Positions 28,896-37,957 of a stretch of 64,000 nt of DNA are shown piece by piece. The notes under the pieces were generated by a model that was not told the DNA's origin, made no database searches, and was given only the letters and a program-made list of their open reading frames with translations. Source of the DNA: Spirochaetae bacterium HGW-Spirochaetae-1. GTDB taxonomy: Bacteria > Spirochaetota > UBA4802 > UBA5550. The first letter of the stretch is position 1. Every line of letters begins with the position of its first letter. Location: assembly GCA_002839375.1 (NCBI GenBank), contig PGXY01000009.1, positions 190,080 to 254,079 of the forward strand, in the 5' to 3' direction. The position numbers and the translations under genes are program-made.

Positions 28896-29402
28896 ATGAA
28901 TATAACCCCCTTCCATTCTCTTGATATCGTACTGGTGGGCGGTCTGTACGGTTCAGGAAAAACAGAATTTACGAAGAAATACTTTATGGGCAAGGACCGG
29001 TACAGGGTAAGCCGTTCGGAACTGCGGAAGCTGATATTTGAAATGACGAATTTTGGAATGCCCTGGGAATCTCAGCATTTTTCCGAAGAAACCGATTTTA
29101 TGGTAAAGCATGTGGAGCGCCGGCTTGTAGAACAGTTTCTTCATGACAAGAAAAAGGTTGTTATTATCAATACCTTTACCAATGAAAAATCAAGGAAGCG
29201 TTTTATTTCCCTTGCGAAAGAACTGAAAAAATCGATCGGTATAGTTTTTCTCAACACGTCCCTGGAGGTATGTATCGAAAAGAATAAAAACAATGCCATC
29301 CAGGTTCCAGCTCACGTCCTCACCGGTCTCAATCTGAAAAAGGAACTTCCTTCAAAAACTGAAGGGTTTAATGAAGTTATCGTCGTGGAGAATTTTGAAT
29401 AA
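28896..29402 (+). CDS. P-loop kinase-like ATPase
   Basis: 168 residues with Walker A GLYGSGKT at about residues 16-23 preceded by DIVLVGG, and a downstream VVIINTFTN strand. The layout is that of the polynucleotide-kinase/zeta-toxin-like small kinases, with a charged lid segment KSRKRF. A clear substrate motif is not visible. The gene stands alone, with only 15 bases between its end and the convergent dapF stop. Cytoplasmic. Confidence 0.7.
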   Translation: MNITPFHSLDIVLVGGLYGSGKTEFTKKYFMGKDRYRVSRSELRKLIFEMTNFGMPWESQHFSEETDFMVKHVERRLVEQFLHDKKKVVIINTFTNEKSRKRFISLAKELKKSIGIVFLNTSLEVCIEKNKNNAIQVPAHVLTGLNLKKELPSKTEGFNEVIVVENFE

Positions 29403-29417
29403 TAAATGAGGGAAAAA

Positions 29418-30257
29418 TCAGGCCGGCCATTGCCCCTGAAATACCTCCACGGCAGGACCGGTCATGTATACGCGGTTTGTTTCCTCCCGCCACTCGGTCT
29501 TGAGATCGCCTCCCCGCAGGTGTATGGTAAGCTGCCGGTCCGTCTGCTTTGTAATAATCGAGGCAACGGTGACAGCCGAGGCCCCTGTACCACAGGCGAG
29601 GGTTTCCCCCGATCCCCTTTCCCAGGTTCTCTGAATCACTTCATCCCTGGTGACTATCTGAACGAATTCAACATTGGTCCGCTGGGGAAAAAAATCGTGG
29701 CTCTCGATAATGGGGCCGTATTTTTCTACGGGAAAACGCTCTACATCCTCTACGAATATAACCGAATGGGGATTTCCCATGGAGAGGGCCGTTATTTCAA
29801 AACTGGCACCGTCGGGTAGCTGCAGGATTTCGCTGACCACCATGCCCGGTTTTCCCAACATGGGTATCCTGTCACGACGCAGTATGGGTTCTCCCATATC
29901 GACCATGGCCGATGTAACTTTTTTATTGTGGATTGTAAGCTCCAGATGTTTAATGCCGGCCAGGGTCTCAATATCCAGGCTTTTCTTGTCCGTCAGTCCA
30001 TGATCAAAAACATATTTGGCGAAACAGCGGATGCCGTTGCCGCACATCTCCGCTTCACTTCCATCGGCGTTGAACATTCTCATTCTGAAATCAGACGTTG
30101 CCGATTTCATAATGAGTATGAGCCCATCACTGCCGATTCCGTAATGCCTGTCGCTCATTTCCTGTGCCAGTTCATTCGGTTTTTTAATCCGGTTGTCCCT
30201 GTTGTCTATATAGATATAATCATTGCCGGTGCCGTGCATTTTCGTAAAGGTGATCAT
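29418..30257 (-). CDS. dapF: Diaminopimelate epimerase
   Basis: Interconverts LL- and meso-diaminopimelate for lysine and peptidoglycan. With ATG 30257 (AGAGGA seven bases upstream) it has 279 residues, the family norm. The two catalytic Cys are in AEMCGNGIRCFAKY and ETLACGTGAS, and FTKMHGTGNDYIYID marks the N-terminus. The open frame runs on to 30569 without any family match. Its presence argues for a DAP-type cell wall, unlike the ornithine wall of Treponema. Confidence 0.95.
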   Translation of the reverse strand: MITFTKMHGTGNDYIYIDNRDNRIKKPNELAQEMSDRHYGIGSDGLILIMKSATSDFRMRMFNADGSEAEMCGNGIRCFAKYVFDHGLTDKKSLDIETLAGIKHLELTIHNKKVTSAMVDMGEPILRRDRIPMLGKPGMVVSEILQLPDGASFEITALSMGNPHSVIFVEDVERFPVEKYGPIIESHDFFPQRTNVEFVQIVTRDEVIQRTWERGSGETLACGTGASAVTVASIITKQTDRQLTIHLRGGDLKTEWREETNRVYMTGPAVEVFQGQWPA

Positions 30258-30294
30258 GGCAGGTTCCTCTTTCTTTATGTTGATTGTCGGTGAT

Positions 30295-30323
30295 ACTATA
30301 TCCGCGTCAATTATTTTTGTAAA
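30295..30323 (-). promoter_or_regulatory. Probable promoter of dapF
   Basis: On the minus strand TTTACA (complement of 30318-30323) and TATAGT (complement of 30295-30300) are separated by exactly 17 bases, 38 bases before the chosen dapF start. This supports the shorter start. Confidence 0.6.
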
Positions 30324-30595
30324 GAGAATTACGGGGAACAGGTGGTCATTTACATTTTTTCTATACCGTTTATAAGATCCGGAACATAATTCAACGCAAA
30401 GGTAACAAAGGAAATATCCTGTAAACTTATCAGCACAATGTATCGATACATAAAAGGGGACTCCTAGAAACGATGAAAATGTGGTCCCTTTCCGAGCGCA
30501 ACATCGGATAAAACAGGTAGTTGGCATTATTTGGTTGTTGTAAATACCGGTTTTTAAAAGTACCTGCAATAGACAAACAGGCTGAAAGGAGCCTC

Positions 30596-31417
30596 ATGAA
30601 AAAGTATATAGTGTTATTCATATTTCTTTTTATATCCCTCGCGTCGGCCCTGTATATTTACAGCGGTATATTGTCCACTACCGATGAAAAGACGGTACAA
30701 TGGAAGCACAAAGAGCGAGAAATCCGCTCACGACTCCTGGCCGTACCTATATTACTGTACCATAATATAGACGGTAAAGGCCCATTCTCAGTGAATAGTG
30801 ATGTTTTGCGGTCCCATTTTCAGCTTATCAGGGAAAAAAATATCAGGGTAATCCCGCTTCGTGAACTGATTGAACGACTGGAGAACCCTGTTCCCTTTGA
30901 TGATAAAGTTATAGTATTAACTTTTGATGATGGTTTTCTGTCCATGTATGAAAAATTATGGCCACTCGTCCTGGAATTCAACTACCCCGTTACTCTCTTT
31001 GTTTATACGGATTTTGTTCATTTCCGATCAAAGAAAATGATCTCCTGGAAAAAATTAATGGAAATGGACAGATCCCTTGTAGACATTCAATGTCATTCAC
31101 AGAGCCATGAGGATCTGACGGAATTTTCAGAAGCGGGGGATCTGGATTCAAGAATGAGGCTCTTTGAGGAAATACATCTGGCAGGAAGAATTATGGAGCT
31201 CTACCTGGATAAAAAGATAGATTATTATGCTTTCCCGTATGGAAGGTATGATGCCGGGATTGTTGAAATGACCATCAATTCAGGGTATGACAGAGTCTTT
31301 TCTACTGATTACGGATCCAACGTGATCACCAGGGATAATTACTGCCTGAACAGGCAGCATGTGAAAAGAGATTATTCTATTGATTACATGGAATCTATTA
31401 TTTTAGGAGTGCGTTAG
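30596..31417 (+). CDS. Polysaccharide deacetylase, exported
   Basis: Removes acetyl groups from a cell-surface or cell-wall glycan. 273 residues from ATG 30596 (AAAGGAG just before). A signal anchor (YIVLFIFLFISLASALYIY) precedes the NodB domain: VLTFDDGFLSMY supplies the metal Asp, CHSQSHEDL the His pair, and YYAFPYGRYD the later motif. An N-terminal extension in the frame before 30596 is not coding. Faces the periplasm or outside. Confidence 0.88.
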   Translation: MKKYIVLFIFLFISLASALYIYSGILSTTDEKTVQWKHKEREIRSRLLAVPILLYHNIDGKGPFSVNSDVLRSHFQLIREKNIRVIPLRELIERLENPVPFDDKVIVLTFDDGFLSMYEKLWPLVLEFNYPVTLFVYTDFVHFRSKKMISWKKLMEMDRSLVDIQCHSQSHEDLTEFSEAGDLDSRMRLFEEIHLAGRIMELYLDKKIDYYAFPYGRYDAGIVEMTINSGYDRVFSTDYGSNVITRDNYCLNRQHVKRDYSIDYMESIILGVR

Positions 31418-31701
31418 TTGTAAGCATATTTAAAATAAATATTCTTGACAAATACAGAGGAATGTAGTGCCATAAAAAAACTCTTTTACGCGCCTCTGCC
31501 AATTTGTTCAATCTGAATAATGATTATTGATGTGCTTGTCAGTTATACTTTGCGGGGATGTTTAATATCCGGTTCCAATAATGGGAAATCTGAATTCTAC
31601 ATTGTTTGTACTCGCAAGAATATATCTTCAAGGTGATTTATAAAGTCTCTTTATCACCTCACTATACTATTTATTTTAAAAATGGGGGTCTATTTTTTAT
31701 A

Positions 31702-32433
31702 ATGAGGCAACGAATACTTTTGGTATTATTAATTGTGATAAACATTTATTCCGGAGTCTTTGCCGGAGAGAAAATATATATTGATAATGAATATATACAG
31801 CAATACAGGGGAAAGCTGGGATGCTGGGTGATGTTTGAGTCCAGAAAGAAATTGCAGGCAGTTACGGAAAAATACGGCATATCCATTCAGGATGTGGATG
31901 AGTTGAATGGAGCGAAGTATCGGAGCAGCGATTATATCTTCATCCCCTTTTCAGAGACGTATCTTCAGGAGCTCGGTGCGAAGGGTATAACCAGAGAAGA
32001 GTCGTCGAGCAAGCAGGATGAATTTATATGGCCGCTGGCAAAAGCGGAGAGAATAAGCTCACCGTTCGGTATACGCTGGGGGCAACTGCATACAGGAGCT
32101 GATATGCCCGCTACCAAGGGATCAATAATTGTTGCAGCAATGGATGGTAAAATCGTATATACCGGCTATGCCGAAGGTCATGGCAAGACAATATATGTGG
32201 AACACAGGAATAATTTTTTTACCCGCTATTCCCATAATTCGGTCATTCTCATTAAAAATGGAGACTATGTCAGGAAAGGGCAGATAATCGGTTTTGTGGG
32301 AAGTACAGGGAACTCAACGGGAAACCATCTTCATTTTGAAATCCGGTATAATGATATTCCCCTCAATCCATTGGATTTTCTTCCGCCACGCGAGGATATC
32401 CCCCAGGCTCATATGTTCAGGCATATAAGATAG
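31702..32433 (+). CDS. M23 family metallopeptidase with LysM-like segment
   Basis: Peptidoglycan endopeptidase of 243 residues from ATG 31702. A signal peptide (ILLVLLIVINIYSGVFAG) is followed by a degenerate LysM-like stretch (LQAVTEKYGISIQDVDELNG ... YIFIPF). The peptidase domain has the zinc motif LHTGADMP, ending with the His motif NHLHFEIRYND. All four family metal/catalytic residues seem present. The next gene is convergent, separated by a bidirectional terminator. Confidence 0.9.
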   Translation: MRQRILLVLLIVINIYSGVFAGEKIYIDNEYIQQYRGKLGCWVMFESRKKLQAVTEKYGISIQDVDELNGAKYRSSDYIFIPFSETYLQELGAKGITREESSSKQDEFIWPLAKAERISSPFGIRWGQLHTGADMPATKGSIIVAAMDGKIVYTGYAEGHGKTIYVEHRNNFFTRYSHNSVILIKNGDYVRKGQIIGFVGSTGNSTGNHLHFEIRYNDIPLNPLDFLPPREDIPQAHMFRHIR

Positions 32434-32450
32434 TATAAATAGTGAATAAT

Positions 32451-32494
32451 ATATGAAATAAAAAAGGGCCTGATGGCCCTTTTTTATTTCATAT
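32451..32494. terminator. Bidirectional terminator, 20-base arms
   Basis: A perfect 20-base inverted repeat with a four-base TGAT loop, GGGCC/GGCCC at the stem top and A/T runs at the base. It reads as a terminator on both strands between the convergent M23 and secreted-protein genes. Confidence 0.9.
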
Positions 32495-32513
32495 AATGGC
32501 AATATACAGAATG

Positions 32514-33422
32514 CTATTTGTGCTGACCCTTCTCAATCTGTTCCACATAGGGGTCGACAGTTTTGTAAATATCGTCGATCATGTCATTAACCTGATTCTG
32601 ATTGGGGAATTCTTTTTTAATCAGTTCACCCTCCTCGGGGCTGCCATAATATGCTTCATAAGCCAGTTTTCCTATGATGTTTTTAACATCTTCCTGTTTA
32701 TTGCTGTTGATGAATATGATATTAGGCCCTGATTTGAAGCCCCAGTTAAATCCATCGGGTATATGAACCGTGAAGGTTTCGGTTATATTATCACCGTCGC
32801 CATCTTCGGCATAATAAATTTTTTCATCAATGGTCTTTCCCGTAACTGATGTGAAATATTTAGTGGGGCCGTCATCATATACTTTTTTGGGTAATGGATG
32901 TCTTTCAACATACAGGCCCGACTCCCTTCTGTTGATCATCATGGCCCTGAAAATGTTAACATGCTTCTGCAGAAAGTTAGACCGTACACTGGTGTAAAAT
33001 TCACCAAAATTGTTTGTAACAAATTCCTGCGTGACGTTTTTCATCATCTCCACGCGGCGTTCCGTTATCCGTACATAGTCGGGTTTGCTATCGATTTTAT
33101 TTTTCCAGAGATCCGGGATGAGGCGGTTTTCCATTTCAAGGATAAGGCGCTGCGTCTCCACATCGTCGGGACTGTCATAGCCGTCACGAAACAGATATAT
33201 CTTGCTATCTTTAACTATAAGCAGGCAGGTGATGGAATTGTCAATAGTCATGGAGATGTCTTTTTCAACGTGCTGGTAGGCAACTCTGTCTTCATTGTAC
33301 CGTGAAATATTTTCAATTTCAACTATTTTGAAGGGGATATCGCCGGAATGTGCTTCGGTAAATTGTAGTATTATAATCAGAGTACACAAAACGGCCAGCG
33401 ATCTGGTGATTTTACGTATCAT
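32514..33422 (-). CDS. Secreted protein of unknown function
   Basis: 302 residues. A signal peptide (SLAVLCTLIIILQFTEA) precedes a mixed alpha/beta domain. Several acidic stretches (YYAEDGDGDNITETF) could bind calcium. There is no recognised family and no catalytic motif. It stands alone with a terminator downstream shared with the M23 gene; its upstream neighbour is on the same strand, 132 bases away. Probably periplasmic. Confidence 0.6.
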   Translation of the reverse strand: MIRKITRSLAVLCTLIIILQFTEAHSGDIPFKIVEIENISRYNEDRVAYQHVEKDISMTIDNSITCLLIVKDSKIYLFRDGYDSPDDVETQRLILEMENRLIPDLWKNKIDSKPDYVRITERRVEMMKNVTQEFVTNNFGEFYTSVRSNFLQKHVNIFRAMMINRRESGLYVERHPLPKKVYDDGPTKYFTSVTGKTIDEKIYYAEDGDGDNITETFTVHIPDGFNWGFKSGPNIIFINSNKQEDVKNIIGKLAYEAYYGSPEEGELIKKEFPNQNQVNDMIDDIYKTVDPYVEQIEKGQHK

Positions 33423-33554
33423 TAAATTCCTCCCTGAGCGTGTTCAAAAGACACAATAATCCTTTTGTATCAACGGGCATTACTATGCTATATTTACTAT
33501 TTTATTGGCAATTTGTCAAATGTTTTATTCATATAAACAACGGAATATACAAAT

Positions 33555-34817
33555 TTATGGCTTTTTACGAAGCTCCTTTTTATAACGGGCACGGTCAATT
33601 TTTGTCCAGCTTTCCACTACATGTTTAGCCAGTTCCTGTTCCCGTGTGTGAGGCGCTTTTTTCTTCTTCTCCACCGGCTCCTTCTGGTGTTTCAGTTTTG
33701 CCTTCAATTCCTGATGCATTTTGGCCGTGAGTGACGCCTCGGATTGTAGAAAATCCAGGAGTAATTCGTTCGGCAGTTTTCCCGATGATATGTCTTCAAT
33801 AAGTAGATGAATTCTTTTTCGATTCACCATGTCCTGCTGTAAAATACCGGGAATGATACTGCTGTCGAAATAACAGCCTGCCAGCGCACCGGTAATGGCG
33901 GCCAGGGCTGCGGAATTCCCTCCTTCCTGTACGACGCGAAACAGGAGCGATTCGGGGTCCCGGTGCAAATTATGCAGCAGGAAAAGAGCGAAGGGAAGGA
34001 TGGCCAGGGGATGATTGATAGTTGCCCTGGTGGAAGGGGTTTTCAGTGTGGTATTCACGGCGGCAACGATAACCTTTTCCGCATCACCCGTGTCCTTTTT
34101 TTCTTTAACGGCATCAATGGCATTCCTGTAGTGATGTGCCGCCGTTAAAAGGGAATCGGGATTAAATCCCATCTCAAAGAAAATATGAGGGGATGGTTCC
34201 ACTGCGGCAAGCCATTCGTTTATAACTGTGATACTGTCATGGAGGATATTGTCGGGAGATGATGCCCTGTTACTGCCCATGCTTGCCGTAAGGAGCGCCA
34301 TGATCATGCCTCCCGAGACGGTCATGGCATCATCAGTTGCCGGTTTTATAATACGGGCTGCGTTCAGAGCAGCGGTATGGGGGTCTTTTGTCTTTAATGC
34401 GGAAGGGATCACCAGGGGAATGATCCTTGCACTGGTTAAGGAGTTGCCGGTCCTGTCACCGGTTTCCATGCCAGAGAGGATAAGGCCGCTTTCCGCCGGG
34501 TCGGGATAGCGAAAAATACGGGTTCCGGTTTCAGCATTTTCCGGAGCCTGCCGTATCAGTTCCATGAAAGCCTTATGATCGACGGCGTTTCCCTTTGTGA
34601 TTGCCGCCATAAGTATCTGCATTTGTGAGATGGATGAATAAAGGCCCGGCTTTCTCCATTTCTGCATCTTCCCTTTCAGGGCCGGGGATGGATCGATGTA
34701 GCCGGAAATATCGCCAAAGACTGCACGTATATGGGCTTTTCCCATCCCGTCAAGAGTCGTTCCCAGGGCATCGCCGATAATTGACCAGGTTAATACATTC
34801 TTAATTTTTTCATTCAT
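33555..34817 (-). CDS. ADP-ribosylglycohydrolase-fold protein lacking metal ligands
   Basis: 420 residues from ATG 34817. The N-terminus has the family GDALG motif (residues 15-19). The expected GxxTDDT is replaced by GLYSSISQMQI (58-68) and the C-terminal GGDTDT by GGNSAALAAITGALAGCYF. All the Asp/Thr ligands of the two Mg ions used to cleave ADP-ribose are therefore missing. A basic ~80-residue C-terminal tail (KLKHQKEPVEKKKKAPHT) is extra. The fold assignment is from the glycine frame, and enzyme activity is unlikely. Confidence 0.7.
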   Translation of the reverse strand: MNEKIKNVLTWSIIGDALGTTLDGMGKAHIRAVFGDISGYIDPSPALKGKMQKWRKPGLYSSISQMQILMAAITKGNAVDHKAFMELIRQAPENAETGTRIFRYPDPAESGLILSGMETGDRTGNSLTSARIIPLVIPSALKTKDPHTAALNAARIIKPATDDAMTVSGGMIMALLTASMGSNRASSPDNILHDSITVINEWLAAVEPSPHIFFEMGFNPDSLLTAAHHYRNAIDAVKEKKDTGDAEKVIVAAVNTTLKTPSTRATINHPLAILPFALFLLHNLHRDPESLLFRVVQEGGNSAALAAITGALAGCYFDSSIIPGILQQDMVNRKRIHLLIEDISSGKLPNELLLDFLQSEASLTAKMHQELKAKLKHQKEPVEKKKKAPHTREQELAKHVVESWTKIDRARYKKELRKKP

Positions 34818-34884
34818 GTTTGCAGCGAATATTGTCAATTCTGTGGGTTACTTTTTTTCACCATTAGCTGCGCCGATCTGCAGC

Positions 34885-34913
34885 TTGACAATTGTAGTTC
34901 CTTTGTGTATAAT
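34885..34913 (+). promoter_or_regulatory. Perfect consensus sigma-70 promoter
   Basis: TTGACA at 34885-34890 and TATAAT at 34908-34913 are both perfect matches to consensus, 17 bases apart. They face the FecR-like lipoprotein gene and imply a leader of about 180 bases, which is AT-rich and has an imperfect hairpin near 34940-34965. Confidence 0.7.
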
Positions 34914-35100
34914 TACCCTCTTTCCGGGCGCCGTAAAGAAAAATAAATGCAAAAAAACATTTTTTTACTATTTAATTGTCATTATCTTGAATTTATTATG
35001 GTATCATAGACAAACATATGCGATATAAGGTTTGTGCGCCAATCACTTATTCAGGTGCACCAACCATCACTCATGGTGATCCACTTTAAGGAGGCTCTCT

Positions 35101-36189
35101 TTGAAAAGAACAATTGCTCTCATCTCAATAGCCCTGTTGACCGGTTTTTTCAGCTGCTCCAAAGAGCAGGTAGATGAATACGCCATGATTACCTTCATGC
35201 TCGGTGATGTCTTGAAAAATAATATCGCCGTGGAAATAGGTTCTTTGATAAAGGAAAAGGATATAATAGTAACCGGAGCAGATTCATTCTGTGATGTACG
35301 CATCGGCGGTTCCATTATCCGGATCAAAGAAAAATCAAATGCAACTATTTCCAATTTAATGAGAAAAGGAGATATGGAGGATACGACCGTGGGACTGGGA
35401 GTGGGGAAGATGTTGTGCAAGCCCAAGAAACTTCTTAAGTCTGAAAAATTTATTGTAAAAACACCCACGGCCGTTGCTGCGGTGCGGGGGACAACATTCA
35501 CTATTGAAGCCGATGCAATGAAGACAACGAGAATTAAGGTTTTCAATGGCAAAGTAAAAGTGGCGAGACGTATCAAACAGCTCGAGGAAAGCATGGACAG
35601 GGTTTTAGAAGCGGCGCCTGCCATTGAAAAGGAAAGGAAGATTGTCATTACGGAAAAAGAAGTGACAAAGGCGGAGGCGGCTGTTGAAAAAATTCTCGCC
35701 GCTGAAACGGCAAAGGCCCCCGAAGAAGCCATCACAGCTGTTATTCTGCAGGCCAGGAATGAGGTGGTGATTTCAGATAAAAAGATAGAAAAATTCGCCG
35801 TCGAGGATTTCCAGAAAGATAATAAAGAGATGATTGAGGTGAAAGTAAAACCCGTGGAGGTCATAAGGGAGATTGCTACGGTCATAAAGCAGGAAAAGGA
35901 GATGCCGAAACCCGATGGAAGGCTTCTGGTTACCCGCTATGAAATATATTTTATCAAAAACGGCAAGGTCTTATGGGAAGGAAAGGTTGTGGAGAATCCC
36001 ATAAAGAAAGATGATAAAATTTACATTGCCTCGGGTGATTATGTATACTGTGCATCAACGGAAGGACCGGTCCTGTGGCGTAAAAACATTGAAAATGAAG
36101 GCAAACTGGAATTAAAAGAGGATAAGCTGGCAGTTTTTACATCCAAGGGAACGAAAAATCTTGATCTGGATACGGGGGAGCAGCTCTAA
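35101..36189 (+). CDS. FecR-domain lipoprotein with C-terminal PQQ-like blades
   Basis: 362 residues starting at TTG, with AAGGAGG six bases upstream. A signal and lipobox-like GFFSC (residues ~15-19) suggest a lipoprotein. A FecR domain follows at ~40-160, including IVKTPTAVAAVRGTTF, the hallmark of FecR fold proteins that bind peptides or signals. A highly charged Lys/Glu helical linker (~165-260) is followed by a beta-propeller-like repeat (YEIYFIKNGKVLWEGKV, DDKIYIASGDYVYC). It sits behind a perfect promoter. Confidence 0.7.
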   Translation: MKRTIALISIALLTGFFSCSKEQVDEYAMITFMLGDVLKNNIAVEIGSLIKEKDIIVTGADSFCDVRIGGSIIRIKEKSNATISNLMRKGDMEDTTVGLGVGKMLCKPKKLLKSEKFIVKTPTAVAAVRGTTFTIEADAMKTTRIKVFNGKVKVARRIKQLEESMDRVLEAAPAIEKERKIVITEKEVTKAEAAVEKILAAETAKAPEEAITAVILQARNEVVISDKKIEKFAVEDFQKDNKEMIEVKVKPVEVIREIATVIKQEKEMPKPDGRLLVTRYEIYFIKNGKVLWEGKVVENPIKKDDKIYIASGDYVYCASTEGPVLWRKNIENEGKLELKEDKLAVFTSKGTKNLDLDTGEQL

Positions 36190-36515
36190 TCCAATATATT
36201 TCTGTAAAATTGTCTATATACAAGAGACCGCATGGGTGACGCCTTCAGTATATTACAGGGTTTTACCGGGCGGTCTTTTTGTGTGACAACATTTGCAATA
36301 TTATTTTTTTAATTTACAGTGAAATCTGACTTGATTAATATCCCACACACCTGTAATTTAATGCCAAACACGCAGCAGCTTTGTGTGTAAATTGAAAGGG
36401 AACGGTTCACTGAATTATGGATGTTCCTGTACAGGTGCTATCAGCGGAAAAGCCTGATTTTACAAAGGTACCTATAAATTGTATGGAAATTATTCACAAT
36501 AAGGGAGGAATTATT
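36190..36515. other. Intergenic region, with candidate terminator
   Basis: A gap of 326 bases. At 36225-36280 AGACCGC pairs with GCGGTCT across a 38-base loop and is followed by five T, a possible terminator for the FecR gene; the long loop makes this tentative. An open frame begins at 36417 but the TTG at 36516 is the supported start of the next gene. No RNA gene seen. Confidence 0.35.
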
Positions 36516-37259
36516 TTGAAAAGATCAATTATTAGTCTGATAACGGGATTCATAGTTATAATCGGTGGTGTCGCCCTTTGGTCCGCCGGCGGGAGAGGGT
36601 CTATCCAGGCTAATGTAGAACGGGGCGTATACATAGCAAAAATTCCATTAAAAATAAGTGATCTGAAAAAGCTTCCTGTTCCTAAAACCAATGAAGATTA
36701 TGCCTTTGTTCAAAGCATTGATGTTGAAACAAATGTTGTCATAGGGAAATTCAAGGCAGGTCAGCGTGAAATAACACTCATACAGGATCGTAATTCCGAT
36801 GGGAAAGTTGACCTTGTTGTGCGTTATTTCGTAGATCGGGATAGTTTTAAATATTCAGCCAGACCCCGAAATGAATTTACCGAAGAAAAATTTAAAAAAA
36901 TGAAGGAAGATATTTTAAACGGCAAGCAGGACGAGGTCAATCCCAATAAGGAGGCGATTGAATATATCAAAGTCCTCCAGCAGAACTCTGACCGGGTGAG
37001 AAGGTGGAAAAACGGTTTCCGTGTTTTTCTTTTAGATCCCGACGATGAAACCTCGGAGCAGATGAATTTTTTCTTTTCATTAAGCAATAGCGGTGCTGAT
37101 CTTGTGTTTGAGCTTAATTACAGGAACCAGGGTGTGACGCGGATGAGTCCTATTATAAATCAGTCGGTATACTGTAAGGACAGTAAGGATCCGATTATTC
37201 TTGAAGTCACCAAACAGCTCATCAAGGATGCGGCGAATTTTGTTCCGGTAAGTGATTAA
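36516..37259 (+). CDS. Exported protein of unknown function
   Basis: 247 residues from TTG 36516, with GGGAGG seven bases upstream; the frame extends to 36417 but without ribosome signal. A signal peptide (SIISLITGFIVIIGGVALWSA) precedes a beta-rich domain (YIAKIPLKISDLKKLPVP, ITLIQDRNSDGKVDLVVRYF), which has a calcium-loop-like DRNSDGKVD. It is the second TTG-start exported gene in a row. Function unknown. Confidence 0.6.
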   Translation: MKRSIISLITGFIVIIGGVALWSAGGRGSIQANVERGVYIAKIPLKISDLKKLPVPKTNEDYAFVQSIDVETNVVIGKFKAGQREITLIQDRNSDGKVDLVVRYFVDRDSFKYSARPRNEFTEEKFKKMKEDILNGKQDEVNPNKEAIEYIKVLQQNSDRVRRWKNGFRVFLLDPDDETSEQMNFFFSLSNSGADLVFELNYRNQGVTRMSPIINQSVYCKDSKDPIILEVTKQLIKDAANFVPVSD

Positions 37260-37479
37260 GACCGGAACAACTCCGGTAGCCGGAACAGGAAGTTGAATGT
37301 GTATTGTCTGCAGCGACGGGGCGGCATAAAATCAGTGTATATCGGACTTTCGTGGTGTTGTGCCCCCTGTTGTGAAGGAATATGAATCCTACAATTATTT
37401 ATGACCTGCGGGTAACTGATGTTGTTTAGAAATAGAAAGATATATTATTCCGGTTCTATGCTTTTGTCCTTTCCAAGAA

Positions 37480-37947
37480 ATGGATATAGCAGTAAATAGT
37501 ATGAAAGTCCTTCTTGTGCTTTCCCTCATATTTTTGACGCAGTTCTCCATTCTTGTTCATATCAAATATATGATCGGTTACATCTCCAGCAAATCGAACA
37601 ATGACTTCCGGGGTTTCATTGTTACGACCTTTACTAATATTTTTACGGCAATGATACTGGCTGTCATCGTGCTTTCAAGTCCGGGAATATTAAAGCAGCT
37701 GAATGTGGATTTTATCCTGATCCTGGAGTCGGGATTTATTTTTCTTTTCCTGGTTGCGGTAAAAGTGCGGATTGGAATAAACATTTACCGTAGAGCAAAG
37801 AATCCCGCCAACTACCATATAAACTATTTCGGTAAAAGGATATACGAACAGGCCGTTGTGGAAAAAAAAGAAATGGCCTTTTACTTTCTCAGCATGCCCT
37901 TTACGCTTCTTTGCGGAGCCTATTTTATCGTAAAAATGGCCCGGTGA
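37480..37947 (+). CDS. Small integral membrane protein of unknown function
   Basis: 155 residues with four hydrophobic helices (VLLVLSLIFLTQFSILVH, IVTTFTNIFTAMILAVIV, FILILESGFIFLFLVAV, FYFLSMPFTLLCGAYF). A basic, Tyr-rich loop (RRAKNPANYHINYFGKRIY) sits between the third and fourth. No family recognised. The start is ATG 37480 (in-frame ATG 37501 possible). It converges with the M20 peptidase gene ten bases later. Confidence 0.6.
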   Translation: MDIAVNSMKVLLVLSLIFLTQFSILVHIKYMIGYISSKSNNDFRGFIVTTFTNIFTAMILAVIVLSSPGILKQLNVDFILILESGFIFLFLVAVKVRIGINIYRRAKNPANYHINYFGKRIYEQAVVEKKEMAFYFLSMPFTLLCGAYFIVKMAR

Positions 37948-37957
37948 ATAGACCCGT

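Noticed and set aside
29674-30293. Plus-strand open frames opposite dapF
   Set aside because: They mirror the dapF coding frame, and dapF is strongly supported by its motifs, start and promoter.
37242-37268. GTTCCGG / CCGGAAC inverted repeat at the end of the exported-protein gene
   Set aside because: Seven-base stem with a 13-base loop and no T run; not convincing as a terminator.
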